Shown: positions 32,517-41,615 of the stretch, piece after piece
How positions within the stretch are numbered: position 1 is the first letter of the stretch
Layout: each line of letters opens with the position of its first letter
Source of the DNA: JANOZM01 sp031429355
GTDB lineage: Bacteria > Pseudomonadota > Gammaproteobacteria > Burkholderiales > Burkholderiaceae_E
Length of the DNA: 64,000 nt
Assembly: GCA_031429355.1 (NCBI GenBank)
Contig: JANOZM010000021.1
Coordinates: forward strand, 186,001-250,000
Direction of reading: 5' to 3'
Position numbers and translations under genes: made by a program
The notes under the pieces: model-generated
What the model was told of the DNA's origin: nothing
Seen by the model: the letters and a program-made list of their open reading frames with translations, nothing else
Database searches by the model: none

Positions 32517-33986
32517 TTAGATACCCCAACGTGGAATGTGATGATCGGTAATGCTCACTGCAATATTTTTAGGTTCTAAAAACACTTCGTAACTCCAAGT
32601 ACCGCCTTCGCGGCCCGTACCACTGGCCTTGGTACCCCCAAATGGTTGCCGCAAATCGCGTACGTTTTGGCTGTTTACAAAACACATACCGGCCTCAACA
32701 CTTGCTGCAACGCGATGGGCACGACCAATGTTTTCAGTCCAGACGTAGCTGCTTAAACCGTACTGAATATCATTAGCCAATTCGATGGCATGCGCCTCAT
32801 CTTTAAATGGAATAATGCAAGCCACTGGGCCAAAAATTTCTTCTTGAGCAATACGCATACGGTTATCAACATCGGCAAAAACCGTGGGCCACACGAAGTT
32901 GCCTTTTTGTACTGCAGCGCTTAAAGCTGGGGCATAGCTTGGGACATTAATACCGCCACACAATAAATTAGCGCCTTCTTTTGCACCGAGCTCGATATAG
33001 CCCCTAACTTTGGCTAAATGGGCTGCACTAATCATAGGACCAATTAGCGTTTTTTCGTCTAACGGATCACCAACCGTTATGCGTTTTGCGCGTGCAACAA
33101 ATTGTTCTACAAATTGTCTATAAATAGACTGCTGCACCAAGATGCGCGAACCAGCCGTACAGCGCTCGCCGTTGTTAGAAAAAATCATAAACAAGGCCGC
33201 GTCTAACGCACGATCAAACTGCGCGTCTTCAAAAACAACAAATGGGCTTTTTCCACCCAACTCCATACTAAATTTCTTTAGGCCCGCTGTTTGCACAATC
33301 CGGTTACCGGTAGCCGTCGATCCGGTAAATGAAATGGCCCGCACATCCGGGTGACCACAAAGTGGTTCGCCAGCGCTTTGGCCCGTGCCGTGAACTATAT
33401 TAAGTACCCCGGCAGGAATTCCCGCTTCCATCGCCAATTCGCCCAATCGCGCGGCCGACATAGGCGACAGCTCGCTCATTTTTAACACGGCTGTATTGCC
33501 AAAAGCCAGGCACGGCGCAACCTTCCACGTAGCTGTCATAAACGGCACATTCCACGGGCTGATTAACGCGCACACACCAACGGGGTGAAACAAAGTGTAA
33601 TTTAAATGTGTTGGCGTTGGGTAAGTGTGTCCATCCACACGTGTACATATTTGCGCAAAATAATAAAAATTATCGGCCGCACGAGGCACTAATTGCTTAC
33701 CCGTTTGGTTGATTGTTTGACCAGAGTCTTTGGTTTCAATATCGGCAATTTGCGGCACGTGCTGGGCAATTAAATCACCTAACTTAGTCATTAATTTTGC
33801 GCGCTGGGCTGCGGGCAATGCCGCCCATTTTGGGTGAGCCTCTTTTGCGGCAGCAACAGCGGCTTGCACTTCTAGCGCGCCACCATCGGCTACTTCAGCT
33901 AGTACTTCTTGAGTAGCGGGATTAATCGTTTCAAAGTATTTAGCACTCGCTACGTTTTTTCCGCCAATTAAATGATTAATTTTCAT
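32517..33986 (-). CDS. hpaE: 5-Carboxymethyl-2-hydroxymuconate semialdehyde dehydrogenase
   Basis: NAD-dependent oxidation of the ring-cleavage semialdehyde. A 489-residue ALDH superfamily protein with the general base Glu242 in FSMELGGKSP, catalytic Cys276 in NNGERCTAGS, cofactor loop SFTGSTATG (219-227) and N-terminal INPATQEVLAEV. Specificity is assigned from the operon context (hpaD downstream, hpaG upstream) together with close overall resemblance to HpaE. Overlaps the upstream hpaG2 gene by four bases. Nothing unusual in length. Confidence 0.94.
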   Translation of the reverse strand: MKINHLIGGKNVASAKYFETINPATQEVLAEVADGGALEVQAAVAAAKEAHPKWAALPAAQRAKLMTKLGDLIAQHVPQIADIETKDSGQTINQTGKQLVPRAADNFYYFAQICTRVDGHTYPTPTHLNYTLFHPVGVCALISPWNVPFMTATWKVAPCLAFGNTAVLKMSELSPMSAARLGELAMEAGIPAGVLNIVHGTGQSAGEPLCGHPDVRAISFTGSTATGNRIVQTAGLKKFSMELGGKSPFVVFEDAQFDRALDAALFMIFSNNGERCTAGSRILVQQSIYRQFVEQFVARAKRITVGDPLDEKTLIGPMISAAHLAKVRGYIELGAKEGANLLCGGINVPSYAPALSAAVQKGNFVWPTVFADVDNRMRIAQEEIFGPVACIIPFKDEAHAIELANDIQYGLSSYVWTENIGRAHRVAASVEAGMCFVNSQNVRDLRQPFGGTKASGTGREGGTWSYEVFLEPKNIAVSITDHHIPRWGI

Positions 33987-34756
33987 GTTGGCCTTCCAAA
34001 GCGTGCGTCCCCTACGATTTTATTTACTAAACGACCAATTCCGTCAATTTCGGTGACTACTTCATCGCCTTCATTTACATTAATAACGCCTTCGGGTGTG
34101 CCAGTCAGAATGACATCGCCTGCTTGCAAAGTCATAAAACTGCTTAAGTATTCAATTAACGCAGCAACACTGTTGACCATGTGCTGGGTGTTACCTTGCT
34201 GGGTAACGACGCCATTAACGAGTGTGCGTACACTAAGATTTTGGGGGTCGCTTACGTCCGCTGCTTCAACCAACCAAGGGCCCAGTACCGTGCAAGTATC
34301 ACGATTCTTTACCGGCAAATTAGGGCGATACCAATTTTCTAAATAATCGCGAATTGCGTAATCGTTACATACGGTGTAGCCCGCTACATAGTTGAGGGCT
34401 TGCGCAGCCATTACGTTTTTTGCAGTACGTCCAATGACAACGGCAAGCTCGCATTCGTAATGCATCATTTTTACGCCATGAGGTCGTCGTGTTTCACCGC
34501 GATGACCAATACATGCGCTTGCCGACTTTAAAAAAACCAACGGCTCGTCTTTACTAGTAACGGTTAACTCTTTGCTAAGTTCTTTGGCGTGATCGGCGTA
34601 GTTCAAACCTAGCGCTATAACACTGCCAACTTCGAACGGCGGCAACCAAACAACTTGATCTTCGCGCAATACACGGCCATCAATTAGTTGCAGGCCTTCG
34701 GCGTGCGGAACTGCAGTGTGAATGGCCCCACCAAATGCTACGCGGGCAGTTCTCAT
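33983..34756 (-). CDS. hpaG2: 4-Hydroxyphenylacetate degradation decarboxylase/isomerase, HpaG2 domain
   Basis: A 257-residue fumarylacetoacetate-hydrolase-fold protein, the C-terminal half of the two-domain HpaG/HpcE known from E. coli, here encoded separately. It decarboxylates 5-oxopent-3-ene-1,2,5-tricarboxylate. Seen: ALGLNYADHAKE, EPLVFLKSASA, MHYECELAVVIGRTAKN with the metal-binding Glu pair, VAGYTVCNDYAIRD, and VILTGTPEGV near the end. Overlaps hpaG1 (ATGA) upstream and hpaE downstream, so coupling along the whole operon is strong. Confidence 0.92.
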   Translation of the reverse strand: MRTARVAFGGAIHTAVPHAEGLQLIDGRVLREDQVVWLPPFEVGSVIALGLNYADHAKELSKELTVTSKDEPLVFLKSASACIGHRGETRRPHGVKMMHYECELAVVIGRTAKNVMAAQALNYVAGYTVCNDYAIRDYLENWYRPNLPVKNRDTCTVLGPWLVEAADVSDPQNLSVRTLVNGVVTQQGNTQHMVNSVAALIEYLSSFMTLQAGDVILTGTPEGVINVNEGDEVVTEIDGIGRLVNKIVGDARFGRPT

Positions 34757-35424
34757 AACGCCACCACCGTATTTTTAATTGACCCAAATTGCGGTGAACG
34801 TAGTTCTATGGTTTGCCCCACTTTTGCAACTGGCGATCTAAACGAAGGGCCTAGCAATAGAATATCGCCTGCTTTAAACGTCATAAAATCGGTTATATCT
34901 ATCAGCATCTGTTCGATAGAACGTTGTACATGCTCGTTACACAATAAACCGTTTTGTCGTTGCAACAATTGTCCATCAACAAACAATGCAAACGACCGTT
35001 CTTGATACATCGACTCGAATGGCAAGACCACATCAGCAAACACGCAAAATCCATCGCGCGCTTTTTGGCGAACGGCAGGACGATAATGGCTTTCGATCGG
35101 CAAGCTACAATCATTGGCCAAACAAACGCCAGCAATCAGATCGCTTAAAACCAAAGCAGGGTTAGCATTATTTTTAGCTAAAAAACTAATGTCGCGTTTA
35201 ATAACCAACCCAAAGCACGTGCCGGTTTGCAACTCGGCTGCCTCTGCCGGAACTTCAATAGCGTCTCCGTCGCCCGCCCAGCAAGACTGAGGACGTACCG
35301 CCAGCACGGGAGCAATTGGTAGGCCTTTGTATGGTGCTTGCTTGGCTTGTTCGCCCAAGTCGGTAACAAACCGTTGATCATTAAGCAACACCGAATACAC
35401 TGTGCCAGAAACCTTGTAGGGCAT
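34753..35424 (-). CDS. hpaG1: 4-Hydroxyphenylacetate degradation isomerase, HpaG1 domain
   Basis: The N-terminal HpaG-type domain as a separate protein and first gene of the hpa operon. Seen: SGTVYSVLLNDQRF, QAPYKGLPIAPVLAVRP, ELQTGTCFGLVIKRD with the expected acidic/metal region, and ILLLGPSFRSP near the end, all features of HpaG1. The frame opens at 35505, but similarity begins at the ATG at 35424 (MPYKVSGTVY), about 223 aa. A start at 35505 would leave only 45 bases to the divergent radical SAM gene. Neither start has a good ribosome site, so the 5' end is uncertain. No hpaR-type regulator is in the window. Confidence 0.85.
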   Translation of the reverse strand: MPYKVSGTVYSVLLNDQRFVTDLGEQAKQAPYKGLPIAPVLAVRPQSCWAGDGDAIEVPAEAAELQTGTCFGLVIKRDISFLAKNNANPALVLSDLIAGVCLANDCSLPIESHYRPAVRQKARDGFCVFADVVLPFESMYQERSFALFVDGQLLQRQNGLLCNEHVQRSIEQMLIDITDFMTFKAGDILLLGPSFRSPVAKVGQTIELRSPQFGSIKNTVVAL

Positions 35425-35550
35425 AAAGTCCAGCACCAACTTAGACTGAAGATGAAGCAGCGTTCGAGGGCGAACTTTGGTTAGGTCGTGAAGCGGGGTC
35501 AGCATTGGCGGTGAGGCTCTCGTAACTTAAGTTGTTTGCGATGAATTGCG

Positions 35551-37584
35551 TTGATTAATGTTCTGCAGAGCAGTTTAAACTATCGGTATTCACTCATTTC
35601 TGCCGCGCGCACTGGTTTTAGCATTAATTCACCACTTGTTCCCCGAATTGTTCCCCGTATACTGGGCTTGATTCCCCCAATGACTCAATTGAATACGCCC
35701 TACCCTTCGACGGCGTATTTAACGGGTTTTTTGCGCTCGCGGAACATACAGGCATTTCAAGACGACATTGCCTTAGCTTTGGTACTTAAATTGTTTAGTC
35801 GCAACGGCCTTCAAGCCATTGTTGCGCAAGCTAGCGATATCCCTGAGAAAAAACGTACGGCGACCGTGCAATGGTTTGTTGAGGCGTTTGATTTGTACTT
35901 TGCCACTATTGGCCCCGTGATTGGTTTTTTGCAAGGGCGCGACCCAACCTTAGCCCACCGAATTTGTGGCCGTAATTTTTTGCCCGAAGGTCCACGCTTT
36001 GATTCTTTAGATCAATATGTTGACGATCCAGACGGGCCTGATGGCGGCGCAGATCCTCTGGCTTGGGCCTTCGGTGCTTTAGGCATCCACGATCGCGCAC
36101 GGCATTTTGCAACCCTCTACATGAATGATTTGGCAGACGTCATAAGAGACACGGTTGATTCGCGGTTTGAATTTGTGCGTTACGCCGAATCATTGGCTGG
36201 AAGCCAAGCCAGTTTTGACCCACTCGCCAACGCGTTAAATGCGCCACACAATTTAGTCGATTTAACATTATCCGAACTAACAATCGCCAGTGTAAAGAAG
36301 CACCAACCTAATGTAGTGTTGCTGTCGGTTCCGTTTCCGGGCGCGGTATATGGCGCGCTGCGCATGGCGCAAAGCATTAAGCAGTTTGATTCGACTATAG
36401 TGATTTGTTTAGGTGGTGGCTATGTCAACACAGAGTTGCGCGAACTGGCCGAGCCACGTCTTTTCGATTACGTAGACTATGTCATGTTGGATTCGGGCGA
36501 AAAACCACTATTGGCCCTTCTAGAGCACTTGCAAGGACAACGACCACGGTTAAATTTAGTGCGCACTTTTGTACGCGTTGACGGCAAGGTTCGTTACTTC
36601 AAATCAAACGAAACCGATGTGCCATTTAACGAAGTAGGTACACCTACTTGGGACGGTTTACAACGCGACCAGTACCTATCATTTTTGGATATGCTTAACC
36701 CAATGCATCGTTTGTGGTCTGACGGACGCTGGAACAAAATAACCGTCGCACATGGTTGCTATTGGAAAAAGTGTAGCTTCTGCGATGTCAGCCTCGATTA
36801 CATTGCACGTTACGAGGCGGCCAGCGCCGTTGTTTTGGTTGATCGAATCGAGGCGATTATTAATGAAACTGGGCAAACTGGTTTTCATTTAGTAGACGAA
36901 GCCGCTCCACCCAAAGCCCTACGCGCAATGGCCGAAGAACTAGCGCGCCGTAAATTATCAATTACTTGGTGGGGCAATATTCGGTTCGAAAAATCGTTTA
37001 CACCCGAACTGGCACAACTGCTCGCAGAAAGCGGTTGCATAGCAATTTCTGGTGGGTTAGAAGTAGCCTCGGATCGTTTATTAAACTTAATGAAAAAGGG
37101 CGTCTCGGTTGATCAGGTCGCCCGTGTAACGCGCGCATTAAGCGACGCGGGTATTTTGGTGCACGCGTATTTAATGTACGGCTTTCCGACCCAAACCGAG
37201 CACGAAACCATTGATGCCCTTGAGTATGTACGACAACTGTTTGCTGCGGGTTGCATACAGTCCGGTTTTTTTCATCGGTTCGCATGCACAGTGCATTCGC
37301 CTGTTGGAATGAACCCTGCTGAATACGGAATAACACTGGCTACTCAAGAGCCTGGACTATTTGCAAAAAACGATATTGGGTTTATCGATCCAACACCGGC
37401 CAACCACGCCCTGCTTGGTAAAGCTTTAAATAAAGCTTTGTATAACTATATGCACGGAATTGAGCTAGACCGCGATGTGCGCGAATGGTTTGCAGAGTTT
37501 ATGGATTTAAACGATGGTAAGTCAATGCGCGTACCTAAGCCACGAGTGGCACGCAATTTTGTTGAAAAGGCGCTTGATGCTTAA
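35551..37584 (+). CDS. B12-binding domain radical SAM protein
   Basis: About 677 residues if the TTG at 35551 is used; the next good starts are TTG 35668 and ATG 35680, which shorten or remove the first conserved strand (RILGLIPPMTQLNTPYP), so the 5' end is unsure. Middle part: cobalamin-binding-type fold (about 215-330) with VVLLSVPFPGAVYGALRMAQ and ICLGGGYVN, then a radical SAM core whose iron-sulfur cysteines follow the CX4CX2C pattern GCYWKKCSFCD (about 409-419), a variant seen in several B12/radical SAM families. Reaction unknown; homologues methylate or rearrange unactivated carbons. Divergent from the hpa operon; bidirectional terminator downstream. Confidence 0.82.
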   Translation: MINVLQSSLNYRYSLISAARTGFSINSPLVPRIVPRILGLIPPMTQLNTPYPSTAYLTGFLRSRNIQAFQDDIALALVLKLFSRNGLQAIVAQASDIPEKKRTATVQWFVEAFDLYFATIGPVIGFLQGRDPTLAHRICGRNFLPEGPRFDSLDQYVDDPDGPDGGADPLAWAFGALGIHDRARHFATLYMNDLADVIRDTVDSRFEFVRYAESLAGSQASFDPLANALNAPHNLVDLTLSELTIASVKKHQPNVVLLSVPFPGAVYGALRMAQSIKQFDSTIVICLGGGYVNTELRELAEPRLFDYVDYVMLDSGEKPLLALLEHLQGQRPRLNLVRTFVRVDGKVRYFKSNETDVPFNEVGTPTWDGLQRDQYLSFLDMLNPMHRLWSDGRWNKITVAHGCYWKKCSFCDVSLDYIARYEAASAVVLVDRIEAIINETGQTGFHLVDEAAPPKALRAMAEELARRKLSITWWGNIRFEKSFTPELAQLLAESGCIAISGGLEVASDRLLNLMKKGVSVDQVARVTRALSDAGILVHAYLMYGFPTQTEHETIDALEYVRQLFAAGCIQSGFFHRFACTVHSPVGMNPAEYGITLATQEPGLFAKNDIGFIDPTPANHALLGKALNKALYNYMHGIELDRDVREWFAEFMDLNDGKSMRVPKPRVARNFVEKALDA

Positions 37585-37607
37585 AATTTTAATACTAGGC
37601 CATTAAT

Positions 37608-37650
37608 AAAAACCGGCTTGTTGCGAAACAACAAACCGGCTTATTTTTTA
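37608..37650. terminator. Bidirectional intrinsic terminator between the radical SAM and FKBP genes
   Basis: Hairpin formed by AACCGGCTTGTTG (37611-37623) and CAACAAACCGGCTT (37629-37642), with a loop CGAAA and one mismatch. TTATTTTTT follows on the plus strand, and an A-rich run precedes it (T-rich on the minus strand). The hairpin sits between convergent genes, 24 bases after one stop and about 20 before the other. Confidence 0.75.
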
Positions 37651-37669
37651 AACTGATGGGCTGTAAGAC

Positions 37670-38107
37670 TTACTTAACTTCCAACAATTCAACTTCAAAA
37701 ATTAAAGTTGCATTTGGTGGAATGGTTCCACCAGCACCACGTGCGCCGTAGGCAATAGCGCTTGGGCAAGTTAGCTTAGCTTTTCCGCCAACTTTCATTA
37801 AACCAACACCTTCGGTCCAACAAGGAATAACGCGGTTTAACGGGAACTCCGTTGGCTCGTTACGCTTGTAAGAACTATCAAACTCTTTACCATCAGGAAA
37901 AGTACCTTTGTAATGCACTTTAACTGTATTGGTCGGGGCTGGCTGCTTACCAGTACCCTCTTTGATCATATTAATTACTAAACCACTAGCTGTAACTTTT
38001 GCGCCTTTTTCTTTAGCGGCGGCAGCTAGAACCGGGTCGGTTTGGGCAATAGCGGTTGTGCAAGTGAAAGCGATTGCGGATAGAACTAGTTTGCTGATTA
38101 AGTGCAT
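37670..38107 (-). CDS. Exported FKBP-type peptidyl-prolyl isomerase
   Basis: A 145-residue protein. Residues 1-21 are a signal peptide (cleavage after AIA). One FKBP domain covers about 35-145 with VKVHYKGTFPDGKEFDSSY, a WTEGVGLMKVGGKAKL active-site region and the C-terminal TLIFEVELLEVK strand. It lacks the N-terminal dimerisation domain of E. coli FkpA, so it is a short MIP-like periplasmic isomerase. A good -10 (TATAAT at 38140-38145, minus strand) lies 33 bases upstream of the ATG. It shares a terminator with the radical SAM gene. Confidence 0.9.
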   Translation of the reverse strand: MHLISKLVLSAIAFTCTTAIAQTDPVLAAAAKEKGAKVTASGLVINMIKEGTGKQPAPTNTVKVHYKGTFPDGKEFDSSYKRNEPTEFPLNRVIPCWTEGVGLMKVGGKAKLTCPSAIAYGARGAGGTIPPNATLIFEVELLEVK

Positions 38108-38139
38108 TTTTATTTAACTCCGTTTGATAAACTCACTGG

Positions 38140-38145
38140 ATTATA
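38140..38145 (-). promoter_or_regulatory. Putative -10 box of the FKBP gene
   Basis: A consensus TATAAT on the minus strand, 33 bases upstream of the FKBP start codon. No good -35 partner is seen, so an activator or extended promoter may be needed. The remainder of the 187-base gap to the solute-binding lipoprotein shows nothing else. Confidence 0.4.
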
Positions 38146-38294
38146 CGCAGAGCAACAGTGTTTGGTTGACAGAGTCTAACTGCCCTCGTTTGCCGCACGC
38201 ACGAACTGTAAACTCGATAAAATGAGCGCGTCCATTTCATTCGCTTTGATCAAGCTGTAACCGATACTTCCGATAAGCAAAAATGTATGACTAG

Positions 38295-39113
38295 CTACGG
38301 TGCTGCTGGGGCCACCGTCGCGCCTTCAATTTTATGGCGCACTAACGCTTGGGCTACAAAACCACTAGACTTTAAATCGGCCACAAATGCGGATAAATAT
38401 GACAGGGCCGCGTCGCGCCCTTTTGGCAAGCCCATGGCTTGATTGATGACCATAAAGCGCCCATCTAACAAACGCATATTTGGAATACGTTTGGCATCCA
38501 TTTGCAGCTGTTGTCTGACACCTGCAGCAACTTCTAACTTTTGCGCCGCCATCATATCGAGGACGGTCGGAGAGCTAGGTGAGCGCACAATTGTGGCGGC
38601 TTTTAATTCGCGAGTTAGGTACAGGTCGTAAGCGCTCCCTTGACCCACCACAATTCGATGACCCGTTTTATCAACGTCAGCATTTGTTTTTATCGGCGAG
38701 TCGATAGCAACCATGTAAGCGCCTTCAATCATTACATAGGGCGCTGTTTGCCCCATGTCGGCACCGCGCACCGGATCGATTGCAACAAAAGCTACATCAA
38801 CTTGCGCGGCTTTTACGGCCTCTACTACCCTGCCCGCTGCGCTAAAAATAACTAGCTCAACCGGCACACCCAATCGTTTACCCAGCTCGCGGGCCATGTC
38901 GACCGACACACCAAAGGGCTGGCCACTTGCATCTTTGTTAGCCAAAATTGGATTGCCCAAGTTGATGGCCGCCCGCAAGGTACCGCTTGGCGCAAACTCT
39001 TTAACTATGGAAGGTGATGGCATAGAGTTTGTAGAAGGCATTGAAGAGCATCCAGTAAATAATGCAACGGAACAAGTGGCTAAAAGGGTAACAATTTTTT
39101 TAAAGTAGAGCAT
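38295..39113 (-). CDS. Solute-binding lipoprotein of an ABC transporter (SBP family 3)
   Basis: A 272-residue protein with a lipobox LFTGC ending at Cys22. A type II periplasmic binding fold follows, with GTLRAAINLGNPIL, GVSVDMARELGKRLGVPVELV and VVGQGSAYDLYL as family 3 elements. Such proteins bind amino acids or small organic acids and feed an ABC importer. No permease or ATPase gene is adjacent, so it is an orphan. It is divergent from the CoxL-like gene, and could be linked to uptake of its substrate (speculative). Ligand unknown. Confidence 0.82.
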   Translation of the reverse strand: MLYFKKIVTLLATCSVALFTGCSSMPSTNSMPSPSIVKEFAPSGTLRAAINLGNPILANKDASGQPFGVSVDMARELGKRLGVPVELVIFSAAGRVVEAVKAAQVDVAFVAIDPVRGADMGQTAPYVMIEGAYMVAIDSPIKTNADVDKTGHRIVVGQGSAYDLYLTRELKAATIVRSPSSPTVLDMMAAQKLEVAAGVRQQLQMDAKRIPNMRLLDGRFMVINQAMGLPKGRDAALSYLSAFVADLKSSGFVAQALVRHKIEGATVAPAAP

Positions 39114-39242
39114 TGGCGTTTTGACTCGAGATTTATATTGGTAGATTCCATGCTACCCGATCTAAAGTCAGCCAAAAGATTGCTTCAATGGTCTTTCCAC
39201 ATTGCGGACATTCGCACCGCGGTTCTACAGTAAAATCTGCCA

Positions 39243-41591
39243 ATGAATAAACCTCTCTCGCACCCACATCTTTCTACAACTCGTTTTGGCAGTGGCAAAG
39301 ATGTTCTGCGCCTTGAGGACGAACAATTGCTAAAAGGAATGGGTCAGTTTACCGACGATGTAGTTCCGGAAAACCAAGCCCATGTGTGCTTTTTGCGGTC
39401 GCCGTACCCGCATGCAAACATTGTCTCGATTGATGCGCAAACGGCACGTTCGATGCCGGGCGTTCTAGGCGTTTACACAGGCGAGCAGCTAGTTGACGCT
39501 GGTGTTAAGCCAATTCCTGGCGGTGCAATGTTTGTGCGCGGAGACGGCAAACCTGCGGCTACGGCTGCGCGACGGCCACTGGCCTACCAACGGGTTCGGT
39601 ATGTTGGCGAAGCGGTGGCGGTAGTAGTGGCAGAGACGAGCGAGCAAGCGCGCAATGCAGCCGAGGCCATCATGGTGGATTACGCGGCATTGCCTTCTGC
39701 GGTGACAGCCCATGACGCATTAAAGGCCGGCGCCCCACTGTTATGCGATTTAATTCCAGACAATATTTGCGCCGAAGCAAAGTACGGCAACCCACAAGAA
39801 ACGGCGGTCGCGTTTGCAAGCGCTGCGCATGTTGTTAAGTTACCTATCGACAATCAACGGCTTGCAGCGCTTTGTATCGAACCGCGGACAGTGTTAGCGT
39901 GGATTGCAGCGGATCAACGTTTAACAATTCGCATGAGTACGCAAATGCCATCGGGGATAAAAAACTCGCTGTGCAACGACGTGCTTGGTATTGCCCCCGA
40001 AACCGTACGCGTTTTGGTGGGTGATGTTGGTGGCGGTTTTGGTATGAAAACCGGCATTTACCCCGAAGATGCAGTTGTTGCTTGGTGTGCCTTGCAATTG
40101 AAATGCCCAGTAAAATGGGTTGCTGATCGCAGTGAAGAATTTCTTAGCTCAGCACATGGCCGCGATGTATCTACACAAGCCGAATTAGCATTGACGGCAG
40201 ATGGAAAAATTGTTGGGCTGCGTGTGCATTCATTGGCCAATATTGGGGCTTATGGAATCAATACTGGCATTGCAATTAATGTCCTTATTGGCCCGTGGGT
40301 GCAAACTAGTGTTTACGATATTCAAACAATCGACTTTCACTTTAAAGCAGTGCTCACCAACACCGCTTCGATAAGTGCGTATCGTGGTGCTGGTCGCCCG
40401 GAAGCCATTTATATTATCGAACGCTTGATCGACGAAGCTGCGCGCCAAACCGGAATTGATCGCATTACTTTACGGCGCATTAACTTTGTTAAGCCCGAAC
40501 AAATGCCTTACCAAAACCCAATGAAACAGGTTTACGACACAGGGCATTTTGAAAAAATTATGGACCAAGGTCTCGACCTCGCCCATTGGAATACATTCGA
40601 GCAACGGGCCGCCCAAAGCAAAGTACGGGGTAAATTACGTGGCCTCGGTATCGCAACATTTTTAGAATGGACCAGTGGCAATGCCTTCGAAGAACGCGTT
40701 ACCGTTACCGTTTTAGGCGACGGAACTGTCGAGGTTTTTTCGGCAGTTAATGCGATGGGCCAAGGTATTGCGACTTCACTTGCGCAGCTTGTGGTTGATA
40801 CCTTTGGTATTTCGATAGAACAAGTCCGGGTGGTGCTGGGCGATACCGATCGCGGTGCAGGTTTTGGCAGTGCCGGCTCACGCTCTGCATTTGCGGGTGG
40901 CTCGGCAATTCAGATTGGCTCCGAACGAATGATCGATCATGCAAAGCAACTTGCAGCAGCCGATTTAGAAGCAGCGGCAGACGATATTGATTATTTGGCG
41001 GGGCATTTTACAGTAAGAGGAACCGACCTAGGCGTTAGTATTTTTGAACTGGCTAACAAGCAAACAGAGCAGCGCTTGTTTATCGAATCGACTTCGAAAG
41101 TGCTCGGCCCAACATGGCCTAACGGCTGCCACGTTAGTGAAATAGAACTCGACCCAAACACGGGTGAAGTTCAAGTGGTTGCCTATAGCAGCATGAACGA
41201 TATTGGACGCGTCATTAACCCAATGATTGCACGCGGGCAATTAGAGGGTGGCGTTATGCAAGGCTTAGGGCAAGCATTGCTAGAAGCGATTGTTTACGAT
41301 CGCGAAACTGGTCAGCTGTTAACCGGCAGTTTGATGGATTACGCAGCACCTCGAGCCGACGCAGTGCAATGCATCATGGTTAACGAGATGGACCAATCCA
41401 TCCCGTGCAAAAACAATGTTCTGGGCGTTAAGGGCGTTGGTGAACTAGGCACAATTGGCGCAACGCCATGTTTAGTTAATGCAGTCGCTGATGCCTTAGC
41501 GCGTTCAGGCAATGCGCAGTGGACTGCATTGGCACCGACCTTGCAAATGCCGCTAACTTCAGCGGTATTGTGGGAAGCAATGAATCGGTAA
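39243..41591 (+). CDS. Xanthine dehydrogenase-family molybdopterin-binding large subunit (form II CoxL-like)
   Basis: A 782-residue molybdopterin hydroxylase subunit. Seen: N-terminal VLRLEDEQLLKGMGQFTDD, the VGGGFGMKTGIYPEDA motif (about 261-276), AYRGAGRPEAIYIIERLIDEAA (about 379-400) and the C-terminal GVKGVGELGTIGATP whose Glu is the active-site base. AYRGAGR is the form II signature; true CO dehydrogenases carry an AYxCSFR loop, so CO is unlikely to be the substrate. No FAD (medium) or 2Fe-2S (small) subunit gene is next to it, which is odd for the family. No ribosome site is obvious before the ATG. The substrate is probably an aldehyde or N-heterocycle. Confidence 0.87.
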   Translation: MNKPLSHPHLSTTRFGSGKDVLRLEDEQLLKGMGQFTDDVVPENQAHVCFLRSPYPHANIVSIDAQTARSMPGVLGVYTGEQLVDAGVKPIPGGAMFVRGDGKPAATAARRPLAYQRVRYVGEAVAVVVAETSEQARNAAEAIMVDYAALPSAVTAHDALKAGAPLLCDLIPDNICAEAKYGNPQETAVAFASAAHVVKLPIDNQRLAALCIEPRTVLAWIAADQRLTIRMSTQMPSGIKNSLCNDVLGIAPETVRVLVGDVGGGFGMKTGIYPEDAVVAWCALQLKCPVKWVADRSEEFLSSAHGRDVSTQAELALTADGKIVGLRVHSLANIGAYGINTGIAINVLIGPWVQTSVYDIQTIDFHFKAVLTNTASISAYRGAGRPEAIYIIERLIDEAARQTGIDRITLRRINFVKPEQMPYQNPMKQVYDTGHFEKIMDQGLDLAHWNTFEQRAAQSKVRGKLRGLGIATFLEWTSGNAFEERVTVTVLGDGTVEVFSAVNAMGQGIATSLAQLVVDTFGISIEQVRVVLGDTDRGAGFGSAGSRSAFAGGSAIQIGSERMIDHAKQLAAADLEAAADDIDYLAGHFTVRGTDLGVSIFELANKQTEQRLFIESTSKVLGPTWPNGCHVSEIELDPNTGEVQVVAYSSMNDIGRVINPMIARGQLEGGVMQGLGQALLEAIVYDRETGQLLTGSLMDYAAPRADAVQCIMVNEMDQSIPCKNNVLGVKGVGELGTIGATPCLVNAVADALARSGNAQWTALAPTLQMPLTSAVLWEAMNR

Positions 41592-41615
41592 CAACAGCAA
41601 AGTTAATGAATTAAT

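Noticed and set aside
39200..39220. A box resembling the aceA repeats upstream of the CoxL-like gene (ACATTGCGGAC)
   Set aside because: Only partial agreement with the aceA boxes and a single copy, so it could be chance.
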